DNA of 64,000 nucleotides. Origin: an uncultured Verrucomicrobia subdivision 3 bacterium (GTDB lineage Bacteria > Verrucomicrobiota > Verrucomicrobiia > Limisphaerales > UBA8199). The translations under genes and the position numbers were made by a program. The notes under the pieces were generated by a model that saw only the letters and a program-made list of their open reading frames with translations, had not been told where the DNA came from and made no database searches. Below are positions 43,530 to 52,092 of this stretch, in pieces. The DNA is taken from positions 16,330 to 80,329 of the forward strand of contig CAIWMU010000023.1 of assembly GCA_903913865.1 (NCBI GenBank), given 5' to 3'. Every line of letters begins with the position of its first letter. The stretch's first letter is position 1.

Positions 43530-45773
43530 ATGAAAGGTTCTATGAACTCGAAACAGTTCGGGATGGGGTCTGTTGCATTAACCGCAGGGTTACTGCTGGT
43601 TGGGGTTGTCGGGGGTGTTGCAGCCTCCTATAAAGACACGGTGCTGGCTGACAAGCCAGTGGGATATTGGCGACTGGAGGATCTGCCCGGATCGGGCGTT
43701 GCCGAGGATCTCGGGCCGTATGGATTGAGCGGCACATATATCACGGACAACACCGGAAGCTATCCCAAGGCAGGGGTTCCGGGTATCGATACCAACGCGG
43801 TTAATTTTCATCTCTACACAGATGAATTTGGAGTGTCACAACGCTCGTTTATCCAGATACCGTATTCTGCGGACTTGAATCCTCAGGATGGTGCCAAGAA
43901 GCAGCTTCCGTTTTCCGTGGAATGTTGGGCCAGACCCATGTCGACGGATGCCTCCGGGTATCGGAGTCCGGTGGGAAATTTCGGTGGATGGGGAGATTCT
44001 TCAGGATGGTTGTTCTACCAAACCCCCGAAGTCGCAGGCAAATCGGATTGGATCTGGGTTCAAAAAGGTGGCGGCATCTGGCTCGGTGGTGGAAATATTG
44101 GCAAGGGACGGTGGGACCATCTTTGTGCTGTTTATGACGGGGCGAAGGTGAGTTTCTATGTCAACGGTGTCTTCCGTGATTCTGCGAACGACTCCACGGC
44201 CCTGGCCAACAGCAGCCAGGCCCTTTGCATCGCGGCCCGGGACACCGGTTACGGATATTTCGACGGCAGTGTGGACGAGGTGGCGGTCTACTCGAATGCC
44301 TTATCTGCGGCGCAGATCACACTGCATTACCAGGTGGGTTCGACCAACTTCCGGGTTGGGGCACTACCGCCGACCATTGTGAGCGATCCATCACCGGCGA
44401 CGAACTACGCGGGCAGGGTGACCGTTTTCATTGCGACTGCGGACGGCACGGCCCCTTTGTCCTACCAGTGGTATAAGGGATCAACAGCCATAGCGGGAGC
44501 CACCGCAGACCGGTTGGAATATACGCCGGTTGCGGCGGACAATAACGCCATGTTCAAGGTGGTTGTCACCAATCCCTATGGCCAGTCCCAGAGTTCTGCC
44601 GTGAAGCTGACGGTGCTGACAGACCTGATCCTGGTTTCGAATCCAGAAACCACAAGCCGGTATGAGGGGAGTTTCGCCGCGTTCCGGGCTGGTGCGGATG
44701 GTGCGCTGCCGATCAGCTACCAATGGTACAAGGGCGCGACTGCGATTCCCGGAGCCACCGGGGCCACACTGTGGTTGAAGAACATCAGTCTGACAGATGA
44801 CTCCACCACTTATTACGCCCGGATCAGCAATCCCTACATGACCACGAACAGTGACCCTGCCACGCTCAGTGTCACAACTCGGCCTGTCACCGTCGCAAAG
44901 ACCGGCCATGCCCGGTTTGTGATGGCAGATGAGCCTGTGGCTTATTGGAGGCTGGATGAAGCGGCTGGAAGCGGATCCGTGACGGATGCCGCCGGAAGTT
45001 TTGACGGAAATCTCGACGACAACTCCGGAAATGGCACATTTACATTCGCCCAGGGTGGTGGTGTTCCCAATGATCCGGACAAGTCCCTCGGTGTGACCGG
45101 CGGCGCGCGTGCTGTCATTCCCTACGCCATGGAATTGAACCCGGTTGGCCCGTTCACGGCGGAGGCATGGTTCAAGCCTTCGACACTCGGTGCGGATGGA
45201 TCTGATTATCGCAGCGCTTTCGCCTCGATGGGCAATGGTGTTGGCGGGCCGATTGGATGGAATCTCTATCAGACACCCAACCACCAATGGGGATGGTTCA
45301 TCTGGGGCGACAATTGGATCAACACAGGCTTGTACGGCCGGGCGGGTGCCATTGTCGCCAACCAGTGGCACCATGTCGTGCTGACCTATGATGGAAGTCT
45401 CTTCCATATCTATAACAACGGGGTTGAGGAAGCCTCCGGGGCATGGGGTGGCTATGTGCCGAACCGCAACGGGGCGACTGTGCTTGGTTGGCGGACTGAC
45501 CGGGATTGGAAGCCGTTTCAGGGTTTGATCGATGACGTCGCCTTTTACAACAAGGCACTCACCCCGACCCAGGTCGAAAACCATTATGCGGGATCGATCC
45601 GCCTGACCATCGAGAAGGTGGGGGACAAGGTTGTTCTTTCCTGGCCGTTTGGCACCCTGCAGCAGAGTGCGACTGTTAATGGCACCTACGCCGATGTCGC
45701 GGGAGCCACGTCCCCGATGACGAACTCCCTGGGGTCGATCACCAAATACCACCGGGTCAAGATCGGTAACTAA
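43530..45773 (+). CDS. Secreted LamG-Ig-Ig-LamG surface protein
   Basis: 747 residues from the ATG at 43530; 17 earlier in-frame codons are not conserved in type. A signal peptide (VALTAGLLLVGVVGGVAA) precedes a LamG/concanavalin-like domain (about 35-270; DKPVGYWRLEDL, VSFYVNGVFRD, DEVAVYSNALSAAQI), two Ig-like domains (about 285-455, each with the YQWYKG motif), a second LamG domain (about 465-690; DEPVAYWRLDEAAGS, IYNNGVEEASG, DDVAFYNKALTPTQVE) and a short C-terminal tail. The two LamG units are clearly duplicated. Likely a cell-surface or secreted carbohydrate-binding protein. A strong terminator follows at 45804. Confidence 0.9.
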   Translation: MKGSMNSKQFGMGSVALTAGLLLVGVVGGVAASYKDTVLADKPVGYWRLEDLPGSGVAEDLGPYGLSGTYITDNTGSYPKAGVPGIDTNAVNFHLYTDEFGVSQRSFIQIPYSADLNPQDGAKKQLPFSVECWARPMSTDASGYRSPVGNFGGWGDSSGWLFYQTPEVAGKSDWIWVQKGGGIWLGGGNIGKGRWDHLCAVYDGAKVSFYVNGVFRDSANDSTALANSSQALCIAARDTGYGYFDGSVDEVAVYSNALSAAQITLHYQVGSTNFRVGALPPTIVSDPSPATNYAGRVTVFIATADGTAPLSYQWYKGSTAIAGATADRLEYTPVAADNNAMFKVVVTNPYGQSQSSAVKLTVLTDLILVSNPETTSRYEGSFAAFRAGADGALPISYQWYKGATAIPGATGATLWLKNISLTDDSTTYYARISNPYMTTNSDPATLSVTTRPVTVAKTGHARFVMADEPVAYWRLDEAAGSGSVTDAAGSFDGNLDDNSGNGTFTFAQGGGVPNDPDKSLGVTGGARAVIPYAMELNPVGPFTAEAWFKPSTLGADGSDYRSAFASMGNGVGGPIGWNLYQTPNHQWGWFIWGDNWINTGLYGRAGAIVANQWHHVVLTYDGSLFHIYNNGVEEASGAWGGYVPNRNGATVLGWRTDRDWKPFQGLIDDVAFYNKALTPTQVENHYAGSIRLTIEKVGDKVVLSWPFGTLQQSATVNGTYADVAGATSPMTNSLGSITKYHRVKIGN

Positions 45774-45803
45774 GTCATCGAAGGCTTGGAAGCAGTCTTA
45801 TCA

Positions 45804-45842
45804 CCCCTTCCCGCGCCAAGTGCGTGGGAAGGGGCTTTTTTT
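45804..45842 (+). terminator. Intrinsic terminator after the LamG gene
   Basis: CCCCTTCCCGCGC (45804-45816) pairs with GCGTGGGAAGGGG (45822-45834) through 13 base pairs including one G-U, loop CAAGT, then C and seven T. It ends the plus-strand LamG transcript, 30 bases after its stop. Confidence 0.88.
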
Positions 45843-45930
45843 GCAGCACCGATCCGGTGCCAAAGGGACGGAAATTTCGCACTTTCAGGGGGCGGTTGGG
45901 GCGCTGTTTGCCTGTTCAGCCGTTGGCAGG

Positions 45931-48798
45931 TCAGGACTTCTGTTGGAGCCAGACGCGGAGCCTGTAAAGGCGCGCAGCGCCCGATGTGGGGGCAAGGGTG
46001 CATTTTTGGATCTGCATGCCGCTGGTGGCTGTTAGATCTGCAAAGCCGGCCACTGGTTCCCAGGAAGGTGCTTGTGACAGGGTTGTGGAGGTCTCGAGGC
46101 GGTAGTGGCGTGAGGCATTTTGATAACCAGCCCCCTCGACGGTTCTTGCAGGGAATGAAATTTCTATCTGCCCCTCCAGAAAACGGATTTGAAGGGATAG
46201 TCCCGGGGTGAATTGTGTGGGGTCGGTTCCAGCGGTGTATTCAGAGCGGTCGATCAAACCATCCCCATCCTTATCAGAATTCAAGCCGGCCACGGTGATG
46301 TTGCCAAACCAGCGAAGCTCCCAACTATCCGGCAGGAGGTCGTTGTCAGTGTCCGGTTCATCCGGGGCGGTGGCTCCCAGGCCTAGTGCCGGCAATAAGC
46401 CGGATGCGCTGCCCGGGCTGAGTTCGAAGAGTGTGAACCCTCCAGTTTTCAGGCTTCTTGTGGCCTGAACCTGCGAGAGGGTGGCATCCGTCTCCTGAAC
46501 AAATGCGCCGATACCCGGGTAGATGGGCACACGGCCATTCACAAACCCCAGCTGTTGAGTCACCAGGTTGGTGAATCCGGACAGATCTGTGGTGTAGTCC
46601 ATGGGACACAGGAAATCGACAATGCCGTTTGTGACCCAGCGGCGCCAATCCTGCCCGACATCATCATAGGCACTGGCAGCATCCGGAAAAACGGCGGCAG
46701 AGATTTTTACCCCTGGCTTGATCGCCTTGGATCCCGCATACACCGCGGAAACGAGGCGGGTGATCTGATCACGCCGCCAGTCAAGGAAAGCGGTGCGCAG
46801 CGTTCCTGATGCGAGGACATCCGCAGGCCAGTTTGTGAGGCTGCGGCCGGACTGGGCCTGAAACCGCGTGCGGCAGCCGGAGCAGTAGCAGGAGCTGCTG
46901 TCGGGATAGCGGATGTAATCAAAGTGGATTCCATCGACATCATAATTACGAACCACCTCCAGCATGGAATTGGTTTCGAGGGCGAAGTTGTCCGGATGGG
47001 AAGGGCACAGCCAATTGATGTTGGTGCCACTGCTGGAGACTTGCGTCCGGTTGGCGGCCCGCATGGAATTGATGAAGGATTGTGGCGCCCCTTCAAGGTT
47101 CCAGTTGACCTTCCACACGTGGACCTGGATTCCTCGTGCATGGGCGGCGTTCACACAGGCGGTGATCTGATCCCCGTATTGGGTGAAATCGCCCGAGTGT
47201 GGGAGGAATGCGCTGTTGTAATGGGCAAGTCCGCCCCACAGCATGTTCGGGAATATGGCGGTGATCTGGTTTGTTGCGAGGGCAGAGATTCCGGCCGTCC
47301 AGTTGCCGGGGAACGGGCCGGTGGCGTGGTGTTCCCAAATGGCTCGGAATTCGGGGGTTACAGGTTTCAGACAAAGGGAGTAGGCCTGCCGGAGGTGGGA
47401 GCGGGCCTCCTGGGCGGAAAAGATGGCCTGGGAATAATTTGAGGCAACCAGTGCACTTGCAGAGGCGATTTGCGCGTTCCGGGCGGCTGTCAATTCTCCC
47501 TCAACCAGCGGGGCCCGCAGAGTGGGGGCAGCCAGTTGCCGGATTGAGTCCACCGCCTGTCCGTAAGTCTGGTAAGGGCCGACCTTCCCAATCTGGCCGA
47601 TTTCTCCGGTGGCGGCCATCGGCCAGACTTCGGGCAGGATGGTCCCAACGAGGCACAGGAGTGCATAGGACTTTTGATAGGCATCATCCCCAAGTAGAAC
47701 GTGGGACATGAAGAAGCCGTGGTCGCCTGTCAGCCACGCTGCCTTGCCCGTGTCCTGCCCGAGGCTGTTCTCCCATTTGGCAGTGACTCTGGTCCTGAGG
47801 GTGCCATCCGGCACAGCTGTTGTGATGTTCCACGAGGTCTGCAGGACACGGGAGGGCAGGCCGGGGATGTTGGGATCAGCAAATCGCCATGCTGCGAAAT
47901 CCCCTGCTGTCCAACCCGTCTGCCTGACCCCCAGCAACGCTGGAAGCCGGCTTGGAAGGAGGTAATAGACCATCAGTTTGCCGCCCGAAGCAACAAAGCT
48001 CTCCAGTTGCACCATTTCTGCTTCAGAGACGGTTTCGTTGTAGGGGAGGATGAGGAGGCGGCTACCCCGCGCCAAACCGGCTTCCAAACCGGCCCGGGAG
48101 ATCACCCCGCAACTAATGTTATAACCGCCGAGCCACGTGAGGTGGCGATCTATGGTTTGCTGGACGATTTCCGGATTTGTGGTTTGGGTGTCCCGGATCA
48201 GGAGCACTGCGGGGGTGTAGGCCCTTAGTTGGCTGACGGCAAGATATGTGTTTAGCTGAGCGCCCTTCCAGGGGGAAAGGCGGATACCATCGATTTTGTC
48301 CCACCCGGAAGGGGTGCCTTCCGTTGTGAAATCACCCAACGCAAAACGGAGAGTCTGCCATCCTTGCTGCTTGATTGTGGCGGCGGCCCCATACCAGCCG
48401 TTGCCAGACTTGAAGTAGAGGGTAAAGGAGGAAATGGCTGCAGGGTTGTTGGCATAGACATCCAGATCGAATTCCGGGCGCGATGCCAGATTCAATGCCA
48501 CCGTCCGGTCCCAAAAGCACCGGCTGCTGCGGGTCGCGAAGTCGCAGGTGAGGAGCATCACCTGCTGTTCTCCCCAAACTCCGTTGGTGGCCATCGTCAC
48601 ATAGGGGCCGCCGCTAGCAATCCACGCAGCACGGGCAGTGGCGGAAGTTGCATAGGTGAAATCGTCAATGATCAGAGTGCCTCCCCCTGGCTGGGCGTGC
48701 AGAGGGAGCAGTGTTGCAAAAAGAGCCAGAAGGGGCAGGAATCGGTTGCAGAGGGCCGGTTGGCGGGAAAGGATGGCGCGGGCGGGCGGGTGATTCAT
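45931..48798 (-). CDS. Secreted GHL10-type glycosidase (DUF187-like TIM barrel)
   Basis: 955 residues from the ATG at 48798, opening with a signal peptide (FLPLLALFATLLPLHA). N-terminal beta-sandwich (about 40-230, DLDVYANNPAAISSFTLYF), a middle domain with putative ThuA-like features (LIRDTQT, GSRLLILPYN, GGKLMVYYLLPSR; about 230-510), then the GHL10/DUF187 catalytic barrel (about 520-830) with FRAIWEHH, LWGGLAHYNS, VHVWKVNWN and the conserved YDVDGIHFDYIRYP acid cluster. The C terminus has a DKDGDGLIDRSEYTAGTDP calcium-type repeat and a beta-sandwich. Acts on extracellular polysaccharide. Convergent with the LamG gene. Confidence 0.85.
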   Translation of the reverse strand: MNHPPARAILSRQPALCNRFLPLLALFATLLPLHAQPGGGTLIIDDFTYATSATARAAWIASGGPYVTMATNGVWGEQQVMLLTCDFATRSSRCFWDRTVALNLASRPEFDLDVYANNPAAISSFTLYFKSGNGWYGAAATIKQQGWQTLRFALGDFTTEGTPSGWDKIDGIRLSPWKGAQLNTYLAVSQLRAYTPAVLLIRDTQTTNPEIVQQTIDRHLTWLGGYNISCGVISRAGLEAGLARGSRLLILPYNETVSEAEMVQLESFVASGGKLMVYYLLPSRLPALLGVRQTGWTAGDFAAWRFADPNIPGLPSRVLQTSWNITTAVPDGTLRTRVTAKWENSLGQDTGKAAWLTGDHGFFMSHVLLGDDAYQKSYALLCLVGTILPEVWPMAATGEIGQIGKVGPYQTYGQAVDSIRQLAAPTLRAPLVEGELTAARNAQIASASALVASNYSQAIFSAQEARSHLRQAYSLCLKPVTPEFRAIWEHHATGPFPGNWTAGISALATNQITAIFPNMLWGGLAHYNSAFLPHSGDFTQYGDQITACVNAAHARGIQVHVWKVNWNLEGAPQSFINSMRAANRTQVSSSGTNINWLCPSHPDNFALETNSMLEVVRNYDVDGIHFDYIRYPDSSSCYCSGCRTRFQAQSGRSLTNWPADVLASGTLRTAFLDWRRDQITRLVSAVYAGSKAIKPGVKISAAVFPDAASAYDDVGQDWRRWVTNGIVDFLCPMDYTTDLSGFTNLVTQQLGFVNGRVPIYPGIGAFVQETDATLSQVQATRSLKTGGFTLFELSPGSASGLLPALGLGATAPDEPDTDNDLLPDSWELRWFGNITVAGLNSDKDGDGLIDRSEYTAGTDPTQFTPGLSLQIRFLEGQIEISFPARTVEGAGYQNASRHYRLETSTTLSQAPSWEPVAGFADLTATSGMQIQKCTLAPTSGAARLYRLRVWLQQKS

Positions 48799-48986
48799 AT
48801 TGGTCCTGATTGTTGGTGCGGGCGTCCCAAGCATGCGATGCGTGTGTGTCTGGTGTCAAGCTTATTTATAGCCCCTGTGACACTTATGATGAGTCGTCTG
48901 CTGCCTGGCGGGGACCGCCGAGTTCCCCTGGAGGTGGCATCCCGGGAAGATGGACTCATCCCGTTTTTGGCAAAATTTGAACTATC

Positions 48987-49000
48987 TGCAAGTTTTTGCA
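48987..49000. promoter_or_regulatory. Possible Zur-like half-palindrome upstream of the DksA-like gene
   Basis: TGCAA, GTTT, TTGCA: inverted 5-base arms with a 4-base centre, 106 bases before the DksA-like start. The arms are the same as the outer arms of the 15-bp palindrome at the ZIP gene (50200-50214), but the spacing differs by one base, so a shared regulator is only a suggestion. Confidence 0.3.
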
Positions 49001-49105
49001 TTTTTGGATGGATTATTTCGATTCGTTTGCTAAATTCGCCCACTCTCCCGCAAGGGTGAGCAATGTTTAGATAGCCGCGATTGAATTTTTTGGACGAGAT
49101 CAGCT

Positions 49106-49687
49106 GTGACTACGAAGAAAAAAGAAGTCAGAAAACCGGTTGGCAAGAGCAATGGCCCTGCCACATCGGCGTCCATTCTTGGTCACGCCATCTTCGGTGG
49201 TAAAACCGCGAGGAAGGGTGGGGAAATCAAGATCAAGCCTGAGTGGCAGGCTTATTACGACTGTCTCCTTGAGTTGCGCGACCAATTGATGCGCCAGATG
49301 AACGGCCTTGCCAAGGAGTCAGCCCAGGAGATGGCGGGCTACAGCCTGCACATGGCCGACTCGGGGACGGATAATTTTGATCGTGACTTTGCCCTGAGCC
49401 TGCTATCCTCTGATCAGGATGCGATATATGAGATCGAGGAAGCGCTGAAGCGGATCGAGAAGGACACTTACGGAGTGTGTGAGTTGACCGGAAAGCCGAT
49501 ACCCCGATCCCGCCTGGAAGCAATTCCCTGGACCCGTTTTACAATTCAGGCTCAAGCCCAGCTTGAGCGCGAAGGGGCGCTGCGGCAGCGCCGCCTCGGA
49601 GCTCTAGGAACGGTCGACTCTGTAGGGGTCGTGGATAACGAATCCGAAGAGGAAGAATCAGAAGACAAGCCGAAGGAAAAGGAATAA
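49106..49687 (+). CDS. DksA/TraR-family protein with depleted zinc finger
   Basis: 193 residues starting at GTG 49106. A basic N-terminal 40 residues precede a helical coiled-coil region (about 50-105, YYDCLLELRDQLMRQMNGLAKE) and a DksA-like globular part with YEIEEALKRIEKDTYGVCELTGKPIPRSRLEAIPW (motif positions 115-149). The canonical four-cysteine zinc finger keeps only its first cysteine (VCELT; RFTIQAQ where the second pair should be), as in zinc-independent DksA variants. A highly acidic tail (NESEEEESEDKPKEKE) is added. DksA proteins enter the RNA-polymerase secondary channel and tune rRNA promoters with ppGpp. It precedes rpmG by 3 bases. Confidence 0.88.
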   Translation: MTTKKKEVRKPVGKSNGPATSASILGHAIFGGKTARKGGEIKIKPEWQAYYDCLLELRDQLMRQMNGLAKESAQEMAGYSLHMADSGTDNFDRDFALSLLSSDQDAIYEIEEALKRIEKDTYGVCELTGKPIPRSRLEAIPWTRFTIQAQAQLEREGALRQRRLGALGTVDSVGVVDNESEEEESEDKPKEKE

Positions 49688-49690
49688 TTT

Positions 49691-49858
49691 ATGGCCCGCG
49701 AAATCATTACAATCGAATGCACCGAAGCGCGCAAGGAAGGGAAATCCCCCTCGCGTTATACCACAACGCGCAATAAGAAGTTGAAGACAGAGAAACTGGA
49801 GCTCAAAAAGTATAATCCAGCTCTGCGCCGTCATACTCTCCATCGCGAAATCAAGTAA
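49691..49858 (+). CDS. rpmG: 50S ribosomal protein L33 (C-minus form)
   Basis: 55 residues, ATG at 49691 to TAA at 49856. It reads [18 protein letters not shown], followed by [28 protein letters not shown] at the end, the L33 signature. Zinc-binding forms carry CxxC pairs in both places; here only one cysteine is left (IECTEA, YNPALR), so this is the zinc-independent type. It sits 3 bases after the DksA-like gene and 9 before rpsR, forming a small ribosomal operon. Missed by length-limited gene finders. Confidence 0.95.
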   Translation: MAREIITIECTEARKEGKSPSRYTTTRNKKLKTEKLELKKYNPALRRHTLHREIK

Positions 49859-49867
49859 ACAAGATCT

Positions 49868-50134
49868 ATGCCTCGCAAGACACGTCCAGAAAAAGGTGAT
49901 AAACGCGGATCCCGTTCACGGTCCGCCTATGGCGAAACACGCACACCTCGTCCCAAGCCCAAAATTGACTTCACCATAGAAGCGATGGATTTCAAGAACA
50001 CGAATCTGCTGCGTCAGTTCGTGACGGATCAGGGTCGAATCCTGCCCCGTAAATACACCGGGCTGCCCGCCCACTATCAGCGCCGTTTGAACACGGCGAT
50101 CAAGCGGGCCCGCCAGATGCTGTTGATGAAGTGA
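49868..50134 (+). CDS. rpsR: 30S ribosomal protein S18
   Basis: 88 residues. The conserved core runs from IEAMDFKNTNLLRQFVTDQGRILPRKYTGLPAHYQRRLNTAIKRARQMLL (residues 36-85) and is unmistakable S18, which binds 16S rRNA on the platform next to S6. The N-terminal 30 residues are basic and disordered (RPEKGDKRGSRSRSAYGE). It is not accompanied by rpsF or rplI, the usual partners, but by a DksA-like gene and rpmG. A double hairpin terminator follows. Confidence 0.97.
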   Translation: MPRKTRPEKGDKRGSRSRSAYGETRTPRPKPKIDFTIEAMDFKNTNLLRQFVTDQGRILPRKYTGLPAHYQRRLNTAIKRARQMLLMK

Positions 50135-50141
50135 TTTGAGC

Positions 50142-50187
50142 ACGGCACGCGAGTGCCGTCACCCGCAACATGCGTTGCGGGTTTTTT
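50142..50187 (+). terminator. Double-hairpin terminator after rpsR
   Basis: A first stem ACGGCAC-GCGA-GTGCCGT is followed by CCCGCAAC-ATGC-GTTGCGGG (50162-50181) and six T. The second hairpin is a classic intrinsic terminator, 27 bases after the S18 stop codon. Confidence 0.9.
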
Positions 50188-50199
50188 CTAGGCACAAGA

Positions 50200-50214
50200 T
50201 GCAAATGATTTGCA
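50200..50214. promoter_or_regulatory. Putative Zur box at the ZIP gene start
   Basis: TGCAAAT, G, ATTTGCA: perfect 7-base arms around one base, ending 6 bases before the ZIP ATG. A Fur-family gene is the next but one gene. Size, symmetry and AT-rich arms fit a Zur-type operator that would block transcription or ribosome access. Confidence 0.65.
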
Positions 50215-50220
50215 ATTAGC

Positions 50221-50949
50221 ATGGAATACCTGCTTCTCCTTTCGAGTATCGTTCTGGGGGCCATCTGCGTCTTTGCCTTCAAGTTGTATGAGGCGCGGCA
50301 TGTCAAGTTGCTGAACGCCTTCACGGGGGCCTACCTGCTGTGCCTGACGCTGCTCCACATGCTCCCGGAGCTTTACCATTTACGGCTTGAGGGAGAGGCG
50401 GCCGAAAAGATGCAGTTGCTTCTGGGGACCCTGATTCTGGCCGGTTTTTTCACTCAAATTGCCCTGGACTTCATTTCGATGGGGGTGGAACATGGCCATT
50501 CGCATCCGCTTCACGGTGGCGGCTTGCCGATCGGGGTGGTGGCCGGGTTGTGTCTTCATGCGCTGGTTGAGGCCATGGCACTTGGGGATTCCCATTCCCA
50601 CTATGACGTGGGCAGCAGAAAGTTGCTGCTCGTGAGCATCGTTTTCCACAACTTCCCTGTTTCCATCGCCCTGCTGGGCATGTTGCTGCAATCAGGGATC
50701 AGCAGGCGGGTCTCCCTCAGTTTTCTCGCTCTGTTTGCTGGAATGGCACCCTTGGGCATGTTGATCAGTTCCCATTCGGCGCTGGGGGCCTACTCCCGGG
50801 AGTTGATGGCATTTGTGATCGGCATCTTCATGCACATTTCCACGACGATCATTTTTGAGTCAAGCGATGTGCACCGGTTTAACCGGGCCAAGCTGGGGGC
50901 AATCGTGGTGGGGACTGTTCTGGGTTATCTGAGCGTGATGTTCCATTAA
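50221..50949 (+). CDS. ZIP-family metal (zinc) permease
   Basis: 242 residues with about eight hydrophobic helices. The intracellular loop after helix 3 is His-rich (GVEHGHSHPLHGG), and the transport motif in helices 4-5 is present as LCLHALVEAMALGDSHSHYD and IVFHNFPVSIALLG, with conserved His, Asn and Pro. ZIP proteins import zinc (or Fe/Mn) into the cytoplasm. The following Fur-family gene starts 4 bases after its stop, and a palindrome overlaps the region just before its ATG, so it is probably zinc-repressed. Zinc is inferred from that pairing. Confidence 0.9.
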   Translation: MEYLLLLSSIVLGAICVFAFKLYEARHVKLLNAFTGAYLLCLTLLHMLPELYHLRLEGEAAEKMQLLLGTLILAGFFTQIALDFISMGVEHGHSHPLHGGGLPIGVVAGLCLHALVEAMALGDSHSHYDVGSRKLLLVSIVFHNFPVSIALLGMLLQSGISRRVSLSFLALFAGMAPLGMLISSHSALGAYSRELMAFVIGIFMHISTTIIFESSDVHRFNRAKLGAIVVGTVLGYLSVMFH

Positions 50950-50953
50950 GGGC

Positions 50954-51457
50954 ATGTCAGGCGATTGCGATCACCACTGTGGCGGCCATCACGAGGGTCT
51001 GCCGTCGTGTGGAGCCCAAAAAGGCACTCGCGGAGGAGTGCCGGAATTTGCCGAGCGCTTGCGGAAGAAGTCCCGGCGGGTGACAGGCGCCAGGAAGTCG
51101 ATTCTGGATATCCTCAGCCGCCAATCCCATCCAATCACCATCCGTGGCATTCACGACCAGTTGCCCAAGGGGGATTGCGATCTTGCCACGATTTACCGCT
51201 CAATGCATCTCCTGGAAGGGATGGGGATGGTCAAGCGCTACGAGTTCGGGGATGGACAGGCCCGGTTCGAGCTGTTGCGCGAGGGGGATGACGGGCATCA
51301 TCACCACCTTGTTTGCACCGGGTGCGCGGTGGTGGTTGAACTGCATGAGTGCGGGATGGGGGAACTGGAGGCGCGGATGGTGCTCAGCCACGGGTTTACG
51401 AGGGTGACACACAAGCTGGAGTTTTTTGGACTCTGCCCCCGGTGTCAGGGGGGATAA
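50954..51457 (+). CDS. zur: Fur-family regulator, probable Zur
   Basis: 167 residues. A Cys/His-rich N-terminal extension (MSGDCDHHCGGHHEG) comes before a Fur winged-helix (RKKSRRVTGARKSILDILSRQSHPIT, GDCDLATIYRSMHLLEGMGMVKRYEF) and the metal-binding domain (DDGHHHHLVCTGC, the HTKL-like THKLEFFGLCPRC tail). CxxC pairs bind structural zinc. Position after a ZIP importer, four bases from its stop, argues for zinc rather than iron sensing: with zinc it would bind the TGCAAAT palindrome and silence the importer. A perfect 12-bp terminator hairpin follows at 51462. Confidence 0.85.
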   Translation: MSGDCDHHCGGHHEGLPSCGAQKGTRGGVPEFAERLRKKSRRVTGARKSILDILSRQSHPITIRGIHDQLPKGDCDLATIYRSMHLLEGMGMVKRYEFGDGQARFELLREGDDGHHHHLVCTGCAVVVELHECGMGELEARMVLSHGFTRVTHKLEFFGLCPRCQGG

Positions 51458-51461
51458 AAGG

Positions 51462-51494
51462 CGCAAGCCGCGCAGTGCGCGGCTTGCGATTTTT
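51462..51494 (+). terminator. Intrinsic terminator after zur
   Basis: CGCAAGCCGCGC (51462-51473), loop AGT, and the exact complement (51477-51488), then ATTTTT. A 12-bp stem, starting 4 bases after the zur stop codon. Confidence 0.9.
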
Positions 51495-51519
51495 GGATAT
51501 AGCAATTTGTGTTACTCGT

Positions 51520-51687
51520 TCAGGTCGCAGGCTGGGTGGGCATCCAATCTCCCAGATGCAGGTATTCCTTGATTTTTCGGCGTTCGTACCGGTGTTTCAT
51601 CGGCTTTTTCACATGGTTATCAACCTTGCGAAAAGGATGCTTCGTGTCGCAGACAGCCTGAATGATGACTTCCAACGATTTAGTCAT
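51520..51687 (-). CDS. Small basic protein of unknown function, 55 residues
   Basis: 55 residues from the ATG at 51687: MTKSLEVIIQAVCDTKHPFRK then KKPMKHRYERRKIKEYLHLGDW. Basic and helical, with no membrane segment. No family is recognised. Its start overlaps the end of another small frame (51680-51808) by eight bases, suggesting coupled translation. The region between zur and tdh would otherwise be a 600-base gap. Confidence 0.4.
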   Translation of the reverse strand: MTKSLEVIIQAVCDTKHPFRKVDNHVKKPMKHRYERRKIKEYLHLGDWMPTQPAT

Positions 51688-51808
51688 ATTGTGACTTGCG
51701 TTTGCCGTTCTTGATGGGGCGAACACCACTCCGGCCCTCCTTGTGGAGCCTTCCGAACATCGGATTGGCGGCGATCGCTTTATCCATCTTGTTGATGAGA
51801 CAGGGCAT
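51680..51808 (-). CDS. Very small basic frame, 42 residues, overlapping the next one
   Basis: 42 residues from the ATG at 51808 (MPCLINKMDKAIAANPMF, ending KNGKRKSQYD), preceded by GGAA seven to ten bases upstream as a weak ribosome site; an internal ATG at 51787 would give 35 residues. The stop TAA and the ATG of 51520-51687 share eight bases. Basic C terminus. Not recognised; may be a real small protein or chance. Confidence 0.3.
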   Translation of the reverse strand: MPCLINKMDKAIAANPMFGRLHKEGRSGVRPIKNGKRKSQYD

Positions 51809-52092
51809 CGATTTATTCCATTCAAAATAAAACGAAAAATATTTTCACATTTCCTGAGGTTTGAGCCGGTTCTGCCAGCGGGACTTTTGCCTGTGTCCCA
51901 TTTCCAGAATCTGGACATTGTGTTGGATGTATTGGAGCAATTTGAACATGGTTCGTCCCTAAAGCCGGGCCGGGCGAGTCCTCATCCCCCTTATGTGGGA
52001 TTTATGGATGGGGCCAAGTCTGGTAATGACAAGGAGACGGGGGAACCAGAGGGCGCGAACACAGCGCCTTCCCCCGGAGAACTCAGCTCGAA

